64,000 nucleotides of DNA from Paenibacillus_AB sp036577625 (GCF_036577625.1 NZ_JARBDC010000033.1:62001-126000); one strand, 5' to 3'. Counted from the stretch's first letter, positions 51,151 to 59,695 are shown. Notes: a model not told the origin generated them from the letters alone. Program-made: numbers and translations.

Positions 51151-51459
51151 CTATCGTCCGGGCGGAGCCGATTCGGGCAGCAGGCCGTAGGCCGCTTCGA
51201 GCAGCGAGGTGCGAAGCCGGTCCGCCTCGTTCCCGCTCGGTCTGCGATGGATCAGCATCGTCGCCGCTTCGGCGAAATGCTGAAAGTTTTTGAGGAGGCG
51301 TGGTTGCGGCAGATCCAGCAGTCTCGGATCTTGCTCAGCCACCTTTTTTTTGACGTATTCCAGTACCCAGACAACGTCGTCTTTGCACAGCGGATGGTTC
51401 GGATGTAAAATCGTCTCGAGCCGGCGCTCCGGCGGCTTCGGGTATGCGGCTTGTTGCAT
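51151..51459 (-). CDS. Hypothetical protein (102 aa)
   Basis: A soluble, mostly helical protein of unknown function (LETILHPNHPLCKDDVVWVLEYVKKKVAEQDPRLLDL, FQHFAEAATMLIHRRPSG). The start is ambiguous: the ATG of MQQAAYPK (51459) has GGAG about 14 nt upstream, while the frame continues to an ATG at 51510 with no site. It is convergent with gndA, with 3 bp between the stops. No named family is recognised. Confidence 0.6.
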   Translation of the reverse strand: MQQAAYPKPPERRLETILHPNHPLCKDDVVWVLEYVKKKVAEQDPRLLDLPQPRLLKNFQHFAEAATMLIHRRPSGNEADRLRTSLLEAAYGLLPESAPPGR

Positions 51460-51596
51460 CGGGCATTGCTCATCTCCTTCGCGGGACGAAATAGGGGCAT
51501 TATTAATCATTACTATAGAGTGTGGAAATTATTCACAAATCTTTTGGAAACGCAGCGGGGCGTACCGTACGAATCGGGTAAAGGAGCGCGGAAGCG

Positions 51597-52106
51597 ATGC
51601 GCAATATCGTGTTGGTCGGGTTTATGGGAACCGGCAAATCGACCGTGGCGGCCGAACTGGCGCAGCGGCTCGGATGGAGCCGGATCGATCTGGACGCTTC
51701 GATCGAGCGGGCGGAAGGGAAATCGATTCCGGAGCTGTTTGCGGAACGGGGCGAGGCGTATTTCCGCGCAGCGGAGACGGAAGCGCTCCGGCGGGAGCTT
51801 GTCGGGCGCAGCCGGCAAGTGGTCGCGACCGGCGGAGGAGCGGTGCTGGCGGAAGGAAACCGCGATATCATGCTGGCCAACGGGCTCGTCGTGGCGTTGA
51901 CGGCGACGGCGGAGACGATTATTAGCCGCGTGCATAACGATCCGAACCGTCCGCTTTTGCGCGGCAATGCGGAGAAGTCGGTGCCGGAGCTGATGGAACA
52001 GCGCAAGCACGCTTACGATTTCGCCCACGTCCGCATCGATACGACGGACAAAACGGTCGAGCAAATCGTCGGCTTGATCGAGGAGCGGCTGCGGGCCGGG
52101 GGTTGA
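51597..52106 (+). CDS. aroK: Shikimate kinase
   Basis: A 169-residue kinase catalysing ATP-dependent phosphorylation of shikimate, the fifth step of chorismate biosynthesis. Walker A is VLVGFMGTGKSTVAAELA; the shikimate-binding residues are in RIDLDASIE and GEAYFRAAETEAL; the glycine loop is VVATGGGAVL; and the lid Arg lies in NDPNRPLLRG. Length is typical. AAAGGAG precedes the ATG. aroA, the next enzyme of the same pathway, lies 1.3 kb downstream on the same strand. Confidence 0.95.
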   Translation: MRNIVLVGFMGTGKSTVAAELAQRLGWSRIDLDASIERAEGKSIPELFAERGEAYFRAAETEALRRELVGRSRQVVATGGGAVLAEGNRDIMLANGLVVALTATAETIISRVHNDPNRPLLRGNAEKSVPELMEQRKHAYDFAHVRIDTTDKTVEQIVGLIEERLRAGG

Positions 52107-52136
52107 GCGCGAAAAAAAAGCCGCAAGGCGAATGCC

Positions 52137-52439
52137 TTACAGCTTCTCCCAGGCGAGCATGCCGCCCGTCATGTTTTTCACGCCGGCGAATCCGAGCGAT
52201 TGCAAATAGTCGCACGCGCGGCCGCTCCGGGCGCCGCTGCGGCAGACGAGGACGATTTCGTCCGTTCGCTCGATTTCGCCGTATCGGTCCGGCAACTGCC
52301 CGAGCGGGATATGCTTCGCTCCCGGAATGATGCCGGCCGCGACTTCCTCGTCTTCGCGAACGTCGACGACGTTCAGTCTTTCGCCGTTTTCGATGCGCCG
52401 CTTCACTTCGGACGGCTCGATCGTGGCGGTTTCACCCAT
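52137..52439 (-). CDS. Rhodanese-like domain protein
   Basis: A 100-residue single-domain rhodanese. Features are VKRRIENGERLNVVDVREDEEVAAGIIPGAKHIPLGQL and the active-site loop VLVCRSGARSGRA, with catalytic Cys in CRSGARS, followed by LGFAGVKNMTGGMLAW. It should act as a persulfide carrier or sulfurtransferase in the cytoplasm. The start MGETATIEP has AGGAGG upstream; the longer open frame is not needed. It lies on the opposite strand between aroK and the fluoride-channel genes. Confidence 0.92.
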   Translation of the reverse strand: MGETATIEPSEVKRRIENGERLNVVDVREDEEVAAGIIPGAKHIPLGQLPDRYGEIERTDEIVLVCRSGARSGRACDYLQSLGFAGVKNMTGGMLAWEKL

Positions 52440-52540
52440 CGTCTCAACCTCCTTGAGCATTCCGGTTTGACCGGCTTGCAGGTCACGAATAATCATATGA
52501 AATCGATGCGAGGAAGTCAACGAAGAAGGAGAGAGAACGA

Positions 52541-52948
52541 ATGCGAGCCGTTTCCGTTACGGTTTGCGTCGGCATAGCCGGCGCGCTCGGGGCGATCAGC
52601 CGGTTTGCGGTCGGCGCCGCTCTCGAACCGATCGTCGGCGAGGCTCTGTTTCCGGCGGCGACGCTGCTTTGCAATTGGTCGGGCAGCTTTGCGCTCGGCT
52701 TCGCGACCGCCGGCGGCGCGAGCAGGCTCGGCTTGTCCGAAACGGGCAAAACGGCGGTTACAAGCGGCTTCATCGGTTCGTTCACAACGTTTTCCGCCTT
52801 GAGCAAAGAAATGACGTTCATGCTGCAAAACGGCGAAGCGGCGAAGGCTTTCGCTTATTTGGCGCTCAGCTTGTGGGGCGGACTGCTGCTCGCCCGGCTT
52901 GGCGGAAAGGCGGCGGAAACGGCGGGCGGAGGAGGTCGAGAGGCGTGA
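52541..52948 (+). CDS. crcB1: Fluoride channel subunit FluC/CrcB (first paralogue)
   Basis: A 135-residue membrane protein with four helices and the family motifs GAISRFAVG, LLCNWSGSFALGF and the central TSGFIGSFTTFSALSKE with the F-box phenylalanines. FluC proteins are dimeric fluoride exporters that protect enolase and other enzymes. The second motif has Asn-Trp-Ser where NxxG is usual, typical of one partner in a heterodimeric pair. The stop overlaps the start of the second subunit gene. I found no fluoride riboswitch upstream. Confidence 0.92.
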   Translation: MRAVSVTVCVGIAGALGAISRFAVGAALEPIVGEALFPAATLLCNWSGSFALGFATAGGASRLGLSETGKTAVTSGFIGSFTTFSALSKEMTFMLQNGEAAKAFAYLALSLWGGLLLARLGGKAAETAGGGGREA

Positions 52949-53307
52949 GCGGCATGCAGCTGGCGTTTATCGTGGTCGGCGGCTTTTTCGGGGCGATCGC
53001 CCGTTACCGGTTGTCGAAAAAGATCGCCGAGCGATTCCAAACGGCTGTCCCGTATGGTACACTGACAGTAAATATGATCGGCTCTTTTTTGCTCGGGCTG
53101 CTCGTCGGCCTCGACTTGGGAGCCGCGGCTTTGGCTTTCGGCGGAACCGGTTTTTTGGGCGCGTTTACGACTTTCTCCACGTTCAAGCTGGAAGGCGTAA
53201 CGCTCGCGAAACGGTCGCGGAGCGCGATGGTTGTTTATATCGGAATCACTTATTCGCTGGGCATCGCTTTATGCTACGCGGGTTACTGCGCCGGCCGGCT
53301 GATATGA
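52945..53307 (+). CDS. crcB2: Fluoride channel subunit FluC/CrcB (second paralogue)
   Basis: A 120-residue four-helix membrane protein: GFFGAIARYRLSK, YGTLTVNMIGSFLLGLLVG and FLGAFTTFSTFKLEG, all core FluC motifs. It starts at GTG 52945 inside the first subunit's stop codon region, after GGAGG. Two such genes in tandem usually encode an obligate heterodimer. They sit between aroK and aroA without an obvious functional link. Confidence 0.92.
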   Translation: MSGMQLAFIVVGGFFGAIARYRLSKKIAERFQTAVPYGTLTVNMIGSFLLGLLVGLDLGAAALAFGGTGFLGAFTTFSTFKLEGVTLAKRSRSAMVVYIGITYSLGIALCYAGYCAGRLI

Positions 53308-53409
53308 CTTTGCGGCGCGGCCCGATCCGACCGATGGCGCATGCCGGCATACCGAACATGGCGATGAAGATGTTCGCAGCGTATACAGCAGAGGAGAGAA
53401 TACGATTCG

Positions 53410-54702
53410 ATGAAAGCGATAGTCAAGCAAACGCCGGTTTTGGAAGGCGACATTAACGCTCTTTCCTCCAAAAATTATACGACCCGTTATATGCTCGTCG
53501 GCGCGCTCGCCGACGGTACGAGCACGATCCGTTTCCCGGCTCACAGCGAGGACAGCGACGCCATGCGGAGATGCATTCGCGATCTGGGCGCGGAGCTGAC
53601 GGAAGTTGGCGATACGATGACGATCCGCGGCTTCGGGCGCCATCCGAAGCATGTAAGCGAGCTCGACGTCGGCAATGCGGGAGCGGTGCTCCGTTTTTTA
53701 ATGTCGGTCGCCGCGTTTTGCCCGAACGTGACGTTCGTGAACAAATACCCGGATTCGCTCGGCAAACGGCCGCACGACGATCTGATCGCCGCCCTCGGAC
53801 AGATGAACGTGGCGGTCGATCACCGCGGCGGCAAGCTGCCGATCACGATTCGTGGCGGAAATCCGAAAGGCGGCCGCATTCAAGTATCGGGCAACGTCAG
53901 CTCGCAATTTTTAAGCTCGTTGTTGTTCATGACCCCTCTGCTCGACGAGGACAGCGAAATCGAGGTGCTGCACGACCTGAAGTCGAAGGTCGTCGTCGGC
54001 CAGACGCTGGAGGTGATCGGGCAAGCGGGCATCCGTATCGATGCGAGCGAAGACCTGATGCATTATCGCGTGCCCGGACGGCAACGCTATGAGGCGAAGG
54101 AATACGTCGTGCAGGGCGATTACCCGGGGTCGGCGGCCATTCTTGCCGCGGCGGCCGTAACCCGCTCGGACGTGCGCGTGCTCCGACTCGAAGAGGCGAG
54201 CAAGCAGGGCGAGCGCGCCGTCATCGATGTGCTGCGCGCGATGAACGTGCCGTTGACGCACGAAGGCGGAATCGTTCACGTGAAGGGCAACGGCAAGCTG
54301 AAGGCGGTCGAGTTCGACGGCGATCATTTTACCGACGCCGTTCTCGCGATGGTCGCCGCCGCCGTCTTCGCGGAAGGCACCTCCCGCTTTTACAACGTCG
54401 AAAATTTGCGCTATAAAGAGTGCGACCGCATTACCGACTATTTGAACGAGCTGCGCAAAGCCGGCGCCGACGTCGAAGAACGGCAAAGCGAAATTATCGT
54501 GCACGGCAAGCCGGAAGGCGTCGAAGGCGGCGTCGAAATCGACGCCCATTTCGACCATCGCGTCATTATGGCGCTGACGGTCGTCGGCCTTCGCTCGAAA
54601 CGCGGCTTGACGATTCGCGACGCGCATCATGTGGCGAAATCGTATCCGCATTATTTCGACCATTTGAAATCGATCGGCGCGCAGGTCGAGCTCGTGGATT
54701 GA
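53410..54702 (+). CDS. aroA: 3-phosphoshikimate 1-carboxyvinyltransferase (EPSP synthase)
   Basis: A 430-residue enzyme with two inverse alpha/beta domains. Diagnostic segments are LSSKNYTTRYMLVGALADGTS (substrate Lys and Ser), LDVGNAGAVLRFLMSV (PEP loop), KRPHDDLIAALGQM, QVSGNVSSQFLSSLLFMTPLL, KSKVVVGQTLEVI, DHFTDAVLAMVAAAVF with catalytic Asp, and RYKECDRITDYLNELRKAGADV. It condenses PEP with shikimate 3-phosphate. In the PEP loop the usual Gly-Thr after GNAG is Ala-Val, and the N-terminal loop has KNYT rather than KS(I/Y)SHR; both depart from the commonest sequence and suggest a divergent class. GGAGAG precedes the ATG. Confidence 0.9.
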   Translation: MKAIVKQTPVLEGDINALSSKNYTTRYMLVGALADGTSTIRFPAHSEDSDAMRRCIRDLGAELTEVGDTMTIRGFGRHPKHVSELDVGNAGAVLRFLMSVAAFCPNVTFVNKYPDSLGKRPHDDLIAALGQMNVAVDHRGGKLPITIRGGNPKGGRIQVSGNVSSQFLSSLLFMTPLLDEDSEIEVLHDLKSKVVVGQTLEVIGQAGIRIDASEDLMHYRVPGRQRYEAKEYVVQGDYPGSAAILAAAAVTRSDVRVLRLEEASKQGERAVIDVLRAMNVPLTHEGGIVHVKGNGKLKAVEFDGDHFTDAVLAMVAAAVFAEGTSRFYNVENLRYKECDRITDYLNELRKAGADVEERQSEIIVHGKPEGVEGGVEIDAHFDHRVIMALTVVGLRSKRGLTIRDAHHVAKSYPHYFDHLKSIGAQVELVD

Positions 54703-54748
54703 TCGCAGCCTACGAAAGCTACAACGAAGCGAATGAGATGGTAGTCGT

Positions 54749-55552
54749 ATGGTATTTTTGCTGAACGTGGCCAAACTTCTGTTGACTTTGTTCCTCATTT
54801 TGGGATTGCTGTTTTCCAGCGGCGTATTCAGCGTTCTGCTGTATGCGAAAATGACGGGCAAAGATTTTCTCGCGGAGCCGGCTTCGGTCGTGTTGGCCGA
54901 AGGGTCGCACGGCAGCGGCGGCGCGGCGGTGGATGCGAAGCCGGAGCCGCCGCCCAAGCCCGCGTCGGCGAAGCTTGACGCCCCCGTCGTCAAGCAGCTG
55001 CCCGAGCTTCCGCCCGGTTGCGAAATCGTCAGCTTGACGATGCTGCTCCACTATTACGGCGTGAACAAAAGCAAAATGGAGCTCGTCGACGAAATGGTGA
55101 AAGACCCGACGCCGATTACGTGGAAAAACGGGCAAATCGTCTATTGGGGCAATCCGAACACCGGCTATGTCGGCGACGTGACCGGCAAATCGCGCGGCTT
55201 CGGCATTTACCATGCGGGACTGTTTCCGACGCTCAAGGCGAACGTCCCGACGGCGGTCGATTTGACCGGATCGGACTTCGACGCGATCGAGCGGCAAATC
55301 GCCGGAGGATTTCCGGTTATCGTTTGGACGACGATCGATTATGCGGTGCCGAAAAAATGGGTGACGTGGGATACGCCGATCGGACCGATCGAAACGACGT
55401 TCATGGAGCATGCCGTGCTGATGGTCGGGTACGACGAGCAGTTCGTGTACGTAAACGATCCGCTAAGCGGGAAGAAGGCGCATCCGATCGCCAAGGAGCA
55501 GTTTTTGGCGGCATGGGACGCGATGGGCAAGCAGGCGCTGTCGTACAATTGA
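54749..55552 (+). CDS. C39-like (papain-fold) cysteine peptidase, membrane-anchored
   Basis: A 267-residue protein with an N-terminal membrane anchor (about residues 5-35), a Pro/Ala-rich linker and a YvpB-type peptidase_C39_2 domain. The catalytic Cys lies in LPPGCEIVSLTMLLHYYG, the His in EHAVLMVGYD and the Asp in VNDPLSGKK. It should act outside the membrane on peptides or as an amidase; substrate unknown. No ABC transporter is nearby, so it is not a bacteriocin-processing exporter. No ribosome binding site stands out, though the ATG at 54749 starts directly before the anchor. Confidence 0.85.
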   Translation: MVFLLNVAKLLLTLFLILGLLFSSGVFSVLLYAKMTGKDFLAEPASVVLAEGSHGSGGAAVDAKPEPPPKPASAKLDAPVVKQLPELPPGCEIVSLTMLLHYYGVNKSKMELVDEMVKDPTPITWKNGQIVYWGNPNTGYVGDVTGKSRGFGIYHAGLFPTLKANVPTAVDLTGSDFDAIERQIAGGFPVIVWTTIDYAVPKKWVTWDTPIGPIETTFMEHAVLMVGYDEQFVYVNDPLSGKKAHPIAKEQFLAAWDAMGKQALSYN

Positions 55553-55591
55553 GTCGCGGATGCGAGAGATACGAAACGGAGGCGTTTAACG

Positions 55592-56020
55592 ATGGCATTC
55601 GAAAATCCGTCCAGAGACCGAATCAAGGAATTGCTTCGGGAAACGAAAACGATCGCGGTAGTCGGGTTGTCGGATAAACCGGATCGGACGTCGTACATGG
55701 TTTCGCAGGCGATGCAGCAAAAAGGTTACCGGATCATTCCGGTCAATCCGACCGTGCAGTCGGTGCTCGGGGAGAAAAGCTACCCGTCGCTCGAGCAGAT
55801 CGACGAGCCGGTCGATATCGTCAACGTCTTTCGCCGCAGCGAAGAAACGGTTTCGGTCGCCGAAGCCGCGACGCGGATGAAGCATAAGCCGAAAGCGTTT
55901 TGGCTGCAGCAGGGCATTTACAACGAGGAGGCGGCGGCGCTCGTGCGGGCGGAAGGCATCGAAGCCGTCATGGACCGCTGCATCAAAGTCGAAGATTCCA
56001 TTCTTCAGCCGCACAAGTAA
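55592..56020 (+). CDS. CoA-binding domain protein (YccU-like)
   Basis: A 142-residue single Rossmann-fold protein: IKELLRETKTIAVVGLSDKPDRTSYMVSQAMQQKGYRIIPVNPT, then SLEQIDEPVDIVNVFRRSEET and KAFWLQQGIYNEEAAALVRAEGIEAVMDRCIKVE. This matches the CoA_binding_2 family, related to the succinyl-CoA synthetase alpha N-domain, which binds coenzyme A. Physiological role unknown. GGAGG precedes the ATG. Confidence 0.92.
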   Translation: MAFENPSRDRIKELLRETKTIAVVGLSDKPDRTSYMVSQAMQQKGYRIIPVNPTVQSVLGEKSYPSLEQIDEPVDIVNVFRRSEETVSVAEAATRMKHKPKAFWLQQGIYNEEAAALVRAEGIEAVMDRCIKVEDSILQPHK

Positions 56021-56144
56021 CGTCTTCCAGCGATAAAAAAGATATCGATCGCAGACAATAAGAAAGGCTTCGGCAATGGGAACGCCGCTTCGATCCGGAC
56101 CCGTTACTGAAGACTTTTCTATTTGTATTGGAGGAACTACACCC

Positions 56145-56972
56145 GTGTACAACCAACAACCGTTCCAAAACCGCGGTGGGCAGCAAGCGTATCAACCGGT
56201 CGGCTTGGTCAAATCCCAATACGGCCAAAAACAGCAAGCGTTCGGTCAAACGCAATCGTTCGGCAGCCAAGCCGGAACGAGCTCGTATCAAAGCCCGAGC
56301 AGCTTCCATACGGCCAACTACCGCGGTTCGCAGCCGGGGCATGACAACTACTTGCGCTCGGATTCGCAAAACCCGTCCTCGTTCCGCGGCGCGACGTCCG
56401 GCGCAGGCCAAAGCCAAACGGGGATGAGCTCGTATCAAAATCCGAGCAGCTTCCATACGGCGAACTATCGCGGCAACCAACCGGGGCATGACAACAGCTT
56501 GCGCTCGGATTCGCAAAACCCGTCTTCGTTCCGCGGCGCGACTGCAGGCGCATCGTTCGGCGGTGCGGCTTCCGGCGTATCGTTCGGCGGCAGCCAAAGC
56601 CAAATGGGAATGAGCTCGTATCAAAATCCGAGCAGCTTCCATACGGCGAACTATCGCGGCAACCAACCGGGGCATGACAACAGCTTGCGCTCGGATTCGC
56701 AAAACCCGTCTTCGTTCCGCGGCGCGACTGCTGGCGCATCGTTCGGCGGTGCAGCTGGCGGCGCTTCGTTCGGCGGCGGCCAAGGCCAAATGGGAATGAG
56801 CTCGTATCAAAATCCGAGCAGCTTCCATACGGCGAATTATCGCGGCAACCAACCGGGTCATGACAACAGCTTGCGCTCGGATTCGCAAAACCCGTCCTCG
56901 TTCCGCGGCGCGACCGGCGCTTCGTTCGGTACCGGGGCTCAGTTTGGGACGCAAAACCAATTCCAGTTTTAA
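56145..56972 (+). CDS. Repetitive Gly/Ser/Asn/Gln-rich protein, probable spore coat or spore-surface component
   Basis: A 275-residue low-complexity protein starting at GTG after GGAGG. After a Gln-rich start (VYNQQPFQNRGGQQAYQPVG) it has four near-identical units containing SSYQNPSSFHTANYRGNQPG, HDNSLRSDSQNPSSFRGAT and, in units 2 and 3, a GASFGGAA spacer. Unit DNA starts are at 56280, 56427, 56613 and 56799, with periods of 147, 186 and 186 bp. There are no Cys, no signal peptide and no membrane segments. It is followed closely by two CotF-type coat genes, so a role in the spore outer layers is likely. I recognise no named family. Confidence 0.75.
   Translation: MYNQQPFQNRGGQQAYQPVGLVKSQYGQKQQAFGQTQSFGSQAGTSSYQSPSSFHTANYRGSQPGHDNYLRSDSQNPSSFRGATSGAGQSQTGMSSYQNPSSFHTANYRGNQPGHDNSLRSDSQNPSSFRGATAGASFGGAASGVSFGGSQSQMGMSSYQNPSSFHTANYRGNQPGHDNSLRSDSQNPSSFRGATAGASFGGAAGGASFGGGQGQMGMSSYQNPSSFHTANYRGNQPGHDNSLRSDSQNPSSFRGATGASFGTGAQFGTQNQFQF
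56280..56972 (+). repeat. Intragenic tandem repeats of 147-186 bp
   Basis: Units begin with AGCTCGTATCAAA at 56280, 56427, 56613 and 56799. Units 2 and 3 are 186 bp and almost identical at the DNA level, unit 1 lacks 39 bp of the spacer and unit 4 is cut short by the stop. The period is a multiple of three, so changes in copy number keep the frame. Confidence 0.92.
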
Positions 56973-57055
56973 CAAAGCGAGGCCCGATCCCCGTCACGTG
57001 ACTTCCGCCGCAACCGTTCCTGGGCACAAGGAAGCGGCATACAGCTGGGAGGACG

Positions 57056-57295
57056 ATGTTTATGCAGATGCAGCAGCAGCAGCAAAACCAAAATATGACG
57101 TCCAATCGCAATACGGTGTCGGACAAGGAGCTGCACTATTTAAAAGACTTTTTGTCTTGGGAACTGCTTGCGGTGAAAAAATGCAAAGACGCGGCGGACG
57201 CTTGCACAGACCCGGCGATTCGACAGCTGATCGAGCAAACGGGGCAAATGCACGTCGCCCGCTACGAATCGATTTTGGCCGAGCTGCACGCTTAA
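57056..57295 (+). CDS. CotF-type small spore coat protein
   Basis: A 79-residue protein: a Gln/Met-rich start (MFMQMQQQQQNQN) and two helices (VSDKELHYLKDFLSWELLAVKKCKDAADACTDPAIRQLIEQTGQMHVARYESILAELHA). This half-ferritin-like, CotF-related pattern is found in spore coat proteins of Bacillales. GGGAGG precedes the ATG; ATG 57062 is also possible. It lies between the repetitive protein gene and the larger CotF-domain gene. Confidence 0.82.
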   Translation: MFMQMQQQQQNQNMTSNRNTVSDKELHYLKDFLSWELLAVKKCKDAADACTDPAIRQLIEQTGQMHVARYESILAELHA

Positions 57296-57322
57296 GCGCA
57301 TAGGGAAAGGACGGGACCGCGA

Positions 57323-57658
57323 ATGGCGATGCAAATTGCGATGCCTCAATCGGGGCAGCTGCCCCAAGTCAAAGGTCCGGAGTTCAACGATCGCGACCGG
57401 ATCAACGACATTATGTCCTACGAAAAATATTTGACGGCAGGCTACAACACCGGGCTGAACGAAATGCAAAATCCGCGGCTGCGCCAAAAAATCGCTACGA
57501 TATTGCAAGATTCGCACCAAACGCAGTTCCAACTGTTCGATCTGATGTTTCAAAAAGGCTGGTACAAGATGAAGGCGGCGGACGTGCAGGAAATCGATCA
57601 GGCGAATCAGCAGTTTACGGGTTACAAATCGCAGTTCCCGACGTTTGCCGTTCAATGA
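57323..57658 (+). CDS. CotF-domain spore coat protein
   Basis: A 111-residue protein with the coat F pattern: RDRINDIMSYEKYLTAGYNTGLNEMQNPRLRQKIATILQDSHQTQFQLFDLMFQKGWYKMKAADVQEIDQANQQF. Such proteins are ferritin-like helical components of the spore coat. It starts 27 bp after the previous coat gene, with GGACGGG upstream, and is followed by a strong terminator, so the three genes from 56145 form one cluster that is probably expressed late in the mother cell. Confidence 0.88.
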   Translation: MAMQIAMPQSGQLPQVKGPEFNDRDRINDIMSYEKYLTAGYNTGLNEMQNPRLRQKIATILQDSHQTQFQLFDLMFQKGWYKMKAADVQEIDQANQQFTGYKSQFPTFAVQ

Positions 57659-57664
57659 CGACGA

Positions 57665-57697
57665 GCGCCCTGTCCCGCAGCGGACAGGGCGCTTTTT
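57665..57697 (+). terminator. Terminator of the spore coat cluster
   Basis: GCGCCCTGTCC/GGACAGGGCGC perfect 11-bp stem with loop CGCAGC, then TTTTT. Confidence 0.95.
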
Positions 57698-57730
57698 CGC
57701 CGACCATCGATTTTCGCCGGTTGCCCCCTT

Positions 57731-57759
57731 TTGACAAAAAAGGACGGAAGCTATACGAT
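57731..57759 (+). promoter_or_regulatory. Promoter of the glucose PTS genes
   Basis: TTGACA (57731-57736), 17 bp, TACGAT (57754-57759), directly before the TTG start region at 57779-57782. This makes ATG 57758 an unlikely start codon. Confidence 0.6.
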
Positions 57760-57781
57760 GAATGGGAAAGGGGGGGAATTG

Positions 57782-59695
57782 TTGAACTGGACCGGTAATT
57801 TGCAGCAATTCGGGCGATCGCTCATGATTCCGATGATCGCTCTGCCGGCGGCGGCCATTTTGCTGTTTCTCGGCAATTTGCCGTGGGACTATATCGGCAT
57901 GGGCCGTTTCGGCGAAATTTTGAACGATACGGGCACGGCGATTTTCACGTACTTGCCCTTTCTGTTTTCGATCGGCGTCGCGCTGGGCTTGACGCAAAAT
58001 GCGGGAATCGCAGGCATGGCCGCGCTGCTCGGATACTTCATATTTTTTACGCTTACGAAAACGTACATGGGCACCTTTTTCGAGCTCGGCGTCGCCGGAG
58101 GCGTCCTGATCGGCCTGCTGGCCGCGTTTTCGTATCACCGGTTCAAGTCGATCCGGCTGCCCGAATACATACAATTTTTCGGCGGTCCGCGTTTCGTGCC
58201 GCTGTTCATGAGCTTCGCCTCGATCTTATTTTCGGCGGTCGTCATTCAAATCGGCCCCGCCGTGAAATCGGTCATGGACCGGTTCGGAGAATGGATACTG
58301 GCGAACGGCGAAGTCGGAACGTTCGTATACGGCGTCGCCTACCGGCTCCTCGTCCCGTTCGGGCTTCATCACATATTGAACAACGTCGTCTGGTTTCAGA
58401 TCGGCCCTTATATGCGCGACGACGGCCGCGTCGTATACGGCGATTTGCCCCGTTATTTCGCCGGCGACCCCGATGCGGGCATTTTTATGGCAGGCTTGTA
58501 TCCGATCATGATGTTCGCGCTTCCCGCCGTCGCCTTCGCCATTATCCACGAGGCGCGCGAGGATTTGAAGCCGAAAGTGCGGGCGACGTTTTTGACCGCG
58601 GCGCTCACGTCGTTTTTGACCGGCGTTACCGAGCCGATCGAATTCGCCTTCTTGTTCGTCGCTCCGTATTTGTTCGTCGTGCACGCCTTGCTGTCGGGCG
58701 TGGCGATGTGGCTGGCTTACGCGCTCGATATCCGCCACGGATTCTCGTTCTCGGCGGGGGCGATCGATTACGTGATCAACGAGCATTTGGCGACGAACGG
58801 GCTGCTGCTCGTGCCGATCGGACTCCTGTTCGCCGCGACGTATTACATCTTGTTCCGCTGGGCGATACGCCGGTTCCAGCTGCCGACGCCGGGACGCGAG
58901 GAAGGCTCGTCGCTCGAGGAATGGGCCGGAGACGTGCGCTACCGAGCCCCGCTTATTTTGCAGGCGCTCGGCGGCAAAAACAACGTCGGGCAGATCGAGG
59001 CGTGCATCACCCGGCTTCGGCTGACGCTGGCGAACGACAAGCTGATGGACATTAACGCGCTGAAGCATCTGGGAGCGGCCGGCGTCATCCGGCTCGGAGG
59101 CGGCAACGTGCAGGTCGTGTTCGGGACGTTTTCCGAACTGATCCGCGAAGAAATCGTCCGCGTCATGCAGAAGGAAATCAAGCAGGTGCATTTTCATTCG
59201 CCGGTGCAAGGCAACATGATCCCGCTCGAGGAAGTGCCGGACGCGATATTCGCGCAGAAACTCGTCGGGGACGGCGTCGCCTTTTATCCGGAGCGCGGAG
59301 AGCTGCTGTCGCCCGTCGCCGGCACCGTCGTGCATATTTATCCGACGATGCACGCGATCGGACTCCGCACGGAGGAAGGACTGGAAGTACTGCTCCATAT
59401 CGGCATCGATACGTCCCATTTGCCGGGCAAATGGTTCCATGCCGCAGTGAAGGAAGGCGACGAAGTGACGATCGGTCAACTGCTTATCCGGTTCGATCTG
59501 CAAAAAATCAAAAAGCACGCCAAATCGCTCGCCACCCCGATGGTCATTACGAATTCGAACGTCGTCAAGCAGTGGGCGTTCGCCCCGTTCAAGCACGTGA
59601 AAAAAGGGCAGGCGTCCGTCATGTCGGTCATTATGAAAGACATCGGCGACAACGGGCAGCCAGGGCATTCGGGAGGTGACGCATCGCATGGTTAA
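57782..59695 (+). CDS. ptsG: PTS glucose-type transporter, fused IICBA
   Basis: A 637-residue phosphotransferase permease. The IIC membrane domain covers about residues 1-370 (RSLMIPMIALPAAAILLFLGNLPW, GLHHILNNVVWFQIG, TGVTEPIEFAFLFVAPYLF). The IIB domain has the phospho-Cys408 in IEACITRLRLTL. The IIA domain has the phospho-His539 in VLLHIGIDTSHLPG. It imports and phosphorylates glucose or N-acetylglucosamine; the IIC pattern is of the glucose/GlcNAc group and glucose is favoured. The start is TTG 57782 (or 57779) after seven G residues. The ptsI start overlaps its end. No HPr gene lies between, which is unusual. Confidence 0.9.
   Translation: MNWTGNLQQFGRSLMIPMIALPAAAILLFLGNLPWDYIGMGRFGEILNDTGTAIFTYLPFLFSIGVALGLTQNAGIAGMAALLGYFIFFTLTKTYMGTFFELGVAGGVLIGLLAAFSYHRFKSIRLPEYIQFFGGPRFVPLFMSFASILFSAVVIQIGPAVKSVMDRFGEWILANGEVGTFVYGVAYRLLVPFGLHHILNNVVWFQIGPYMRDDGRVVYGDLPRYFAGDPDAGIFMAGLYPIMMFALPAVAFAIIHEAREDLKPKVRATFLTAALTSFLTGVTEPIEFAFLFVAPYLFVVHALLSGVAMWLAYALDIRHGFSFSAGAIDYVINEHLATNGLLLVPIGLLFAATYYILFRWAIRRFQLPTPGREEGSSLEEWAGDVRYRAPLILQALGGKNNVGQIEACITRLRLTLANDKLMDINALKHLGAAGVIRLGGGNVQVVFGTFSELIREEIVRVMQKEIKQVHFHSPVQGNMIPLEEVPDAIFAQKLVGDGVAFYPERGELLSPVAGTVVHIYPTMHAIGLRTEEGLEVLLHIGIDTSHLPGKWFHAAVKEGDEVTIGQLLIRFDLQKIKKHAKSLATPMVITNSNVVKQWAFAPFKHVKKGQASVMSVIMKDIGDNGQPGHSGGDASHG

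Noticed and set aside
52440..52540. Fluoride riboswitch before the FluC genes
   Set aside because: The short upstream region shows none of the conserved pseudoknot sequence elements of that riboswitch.
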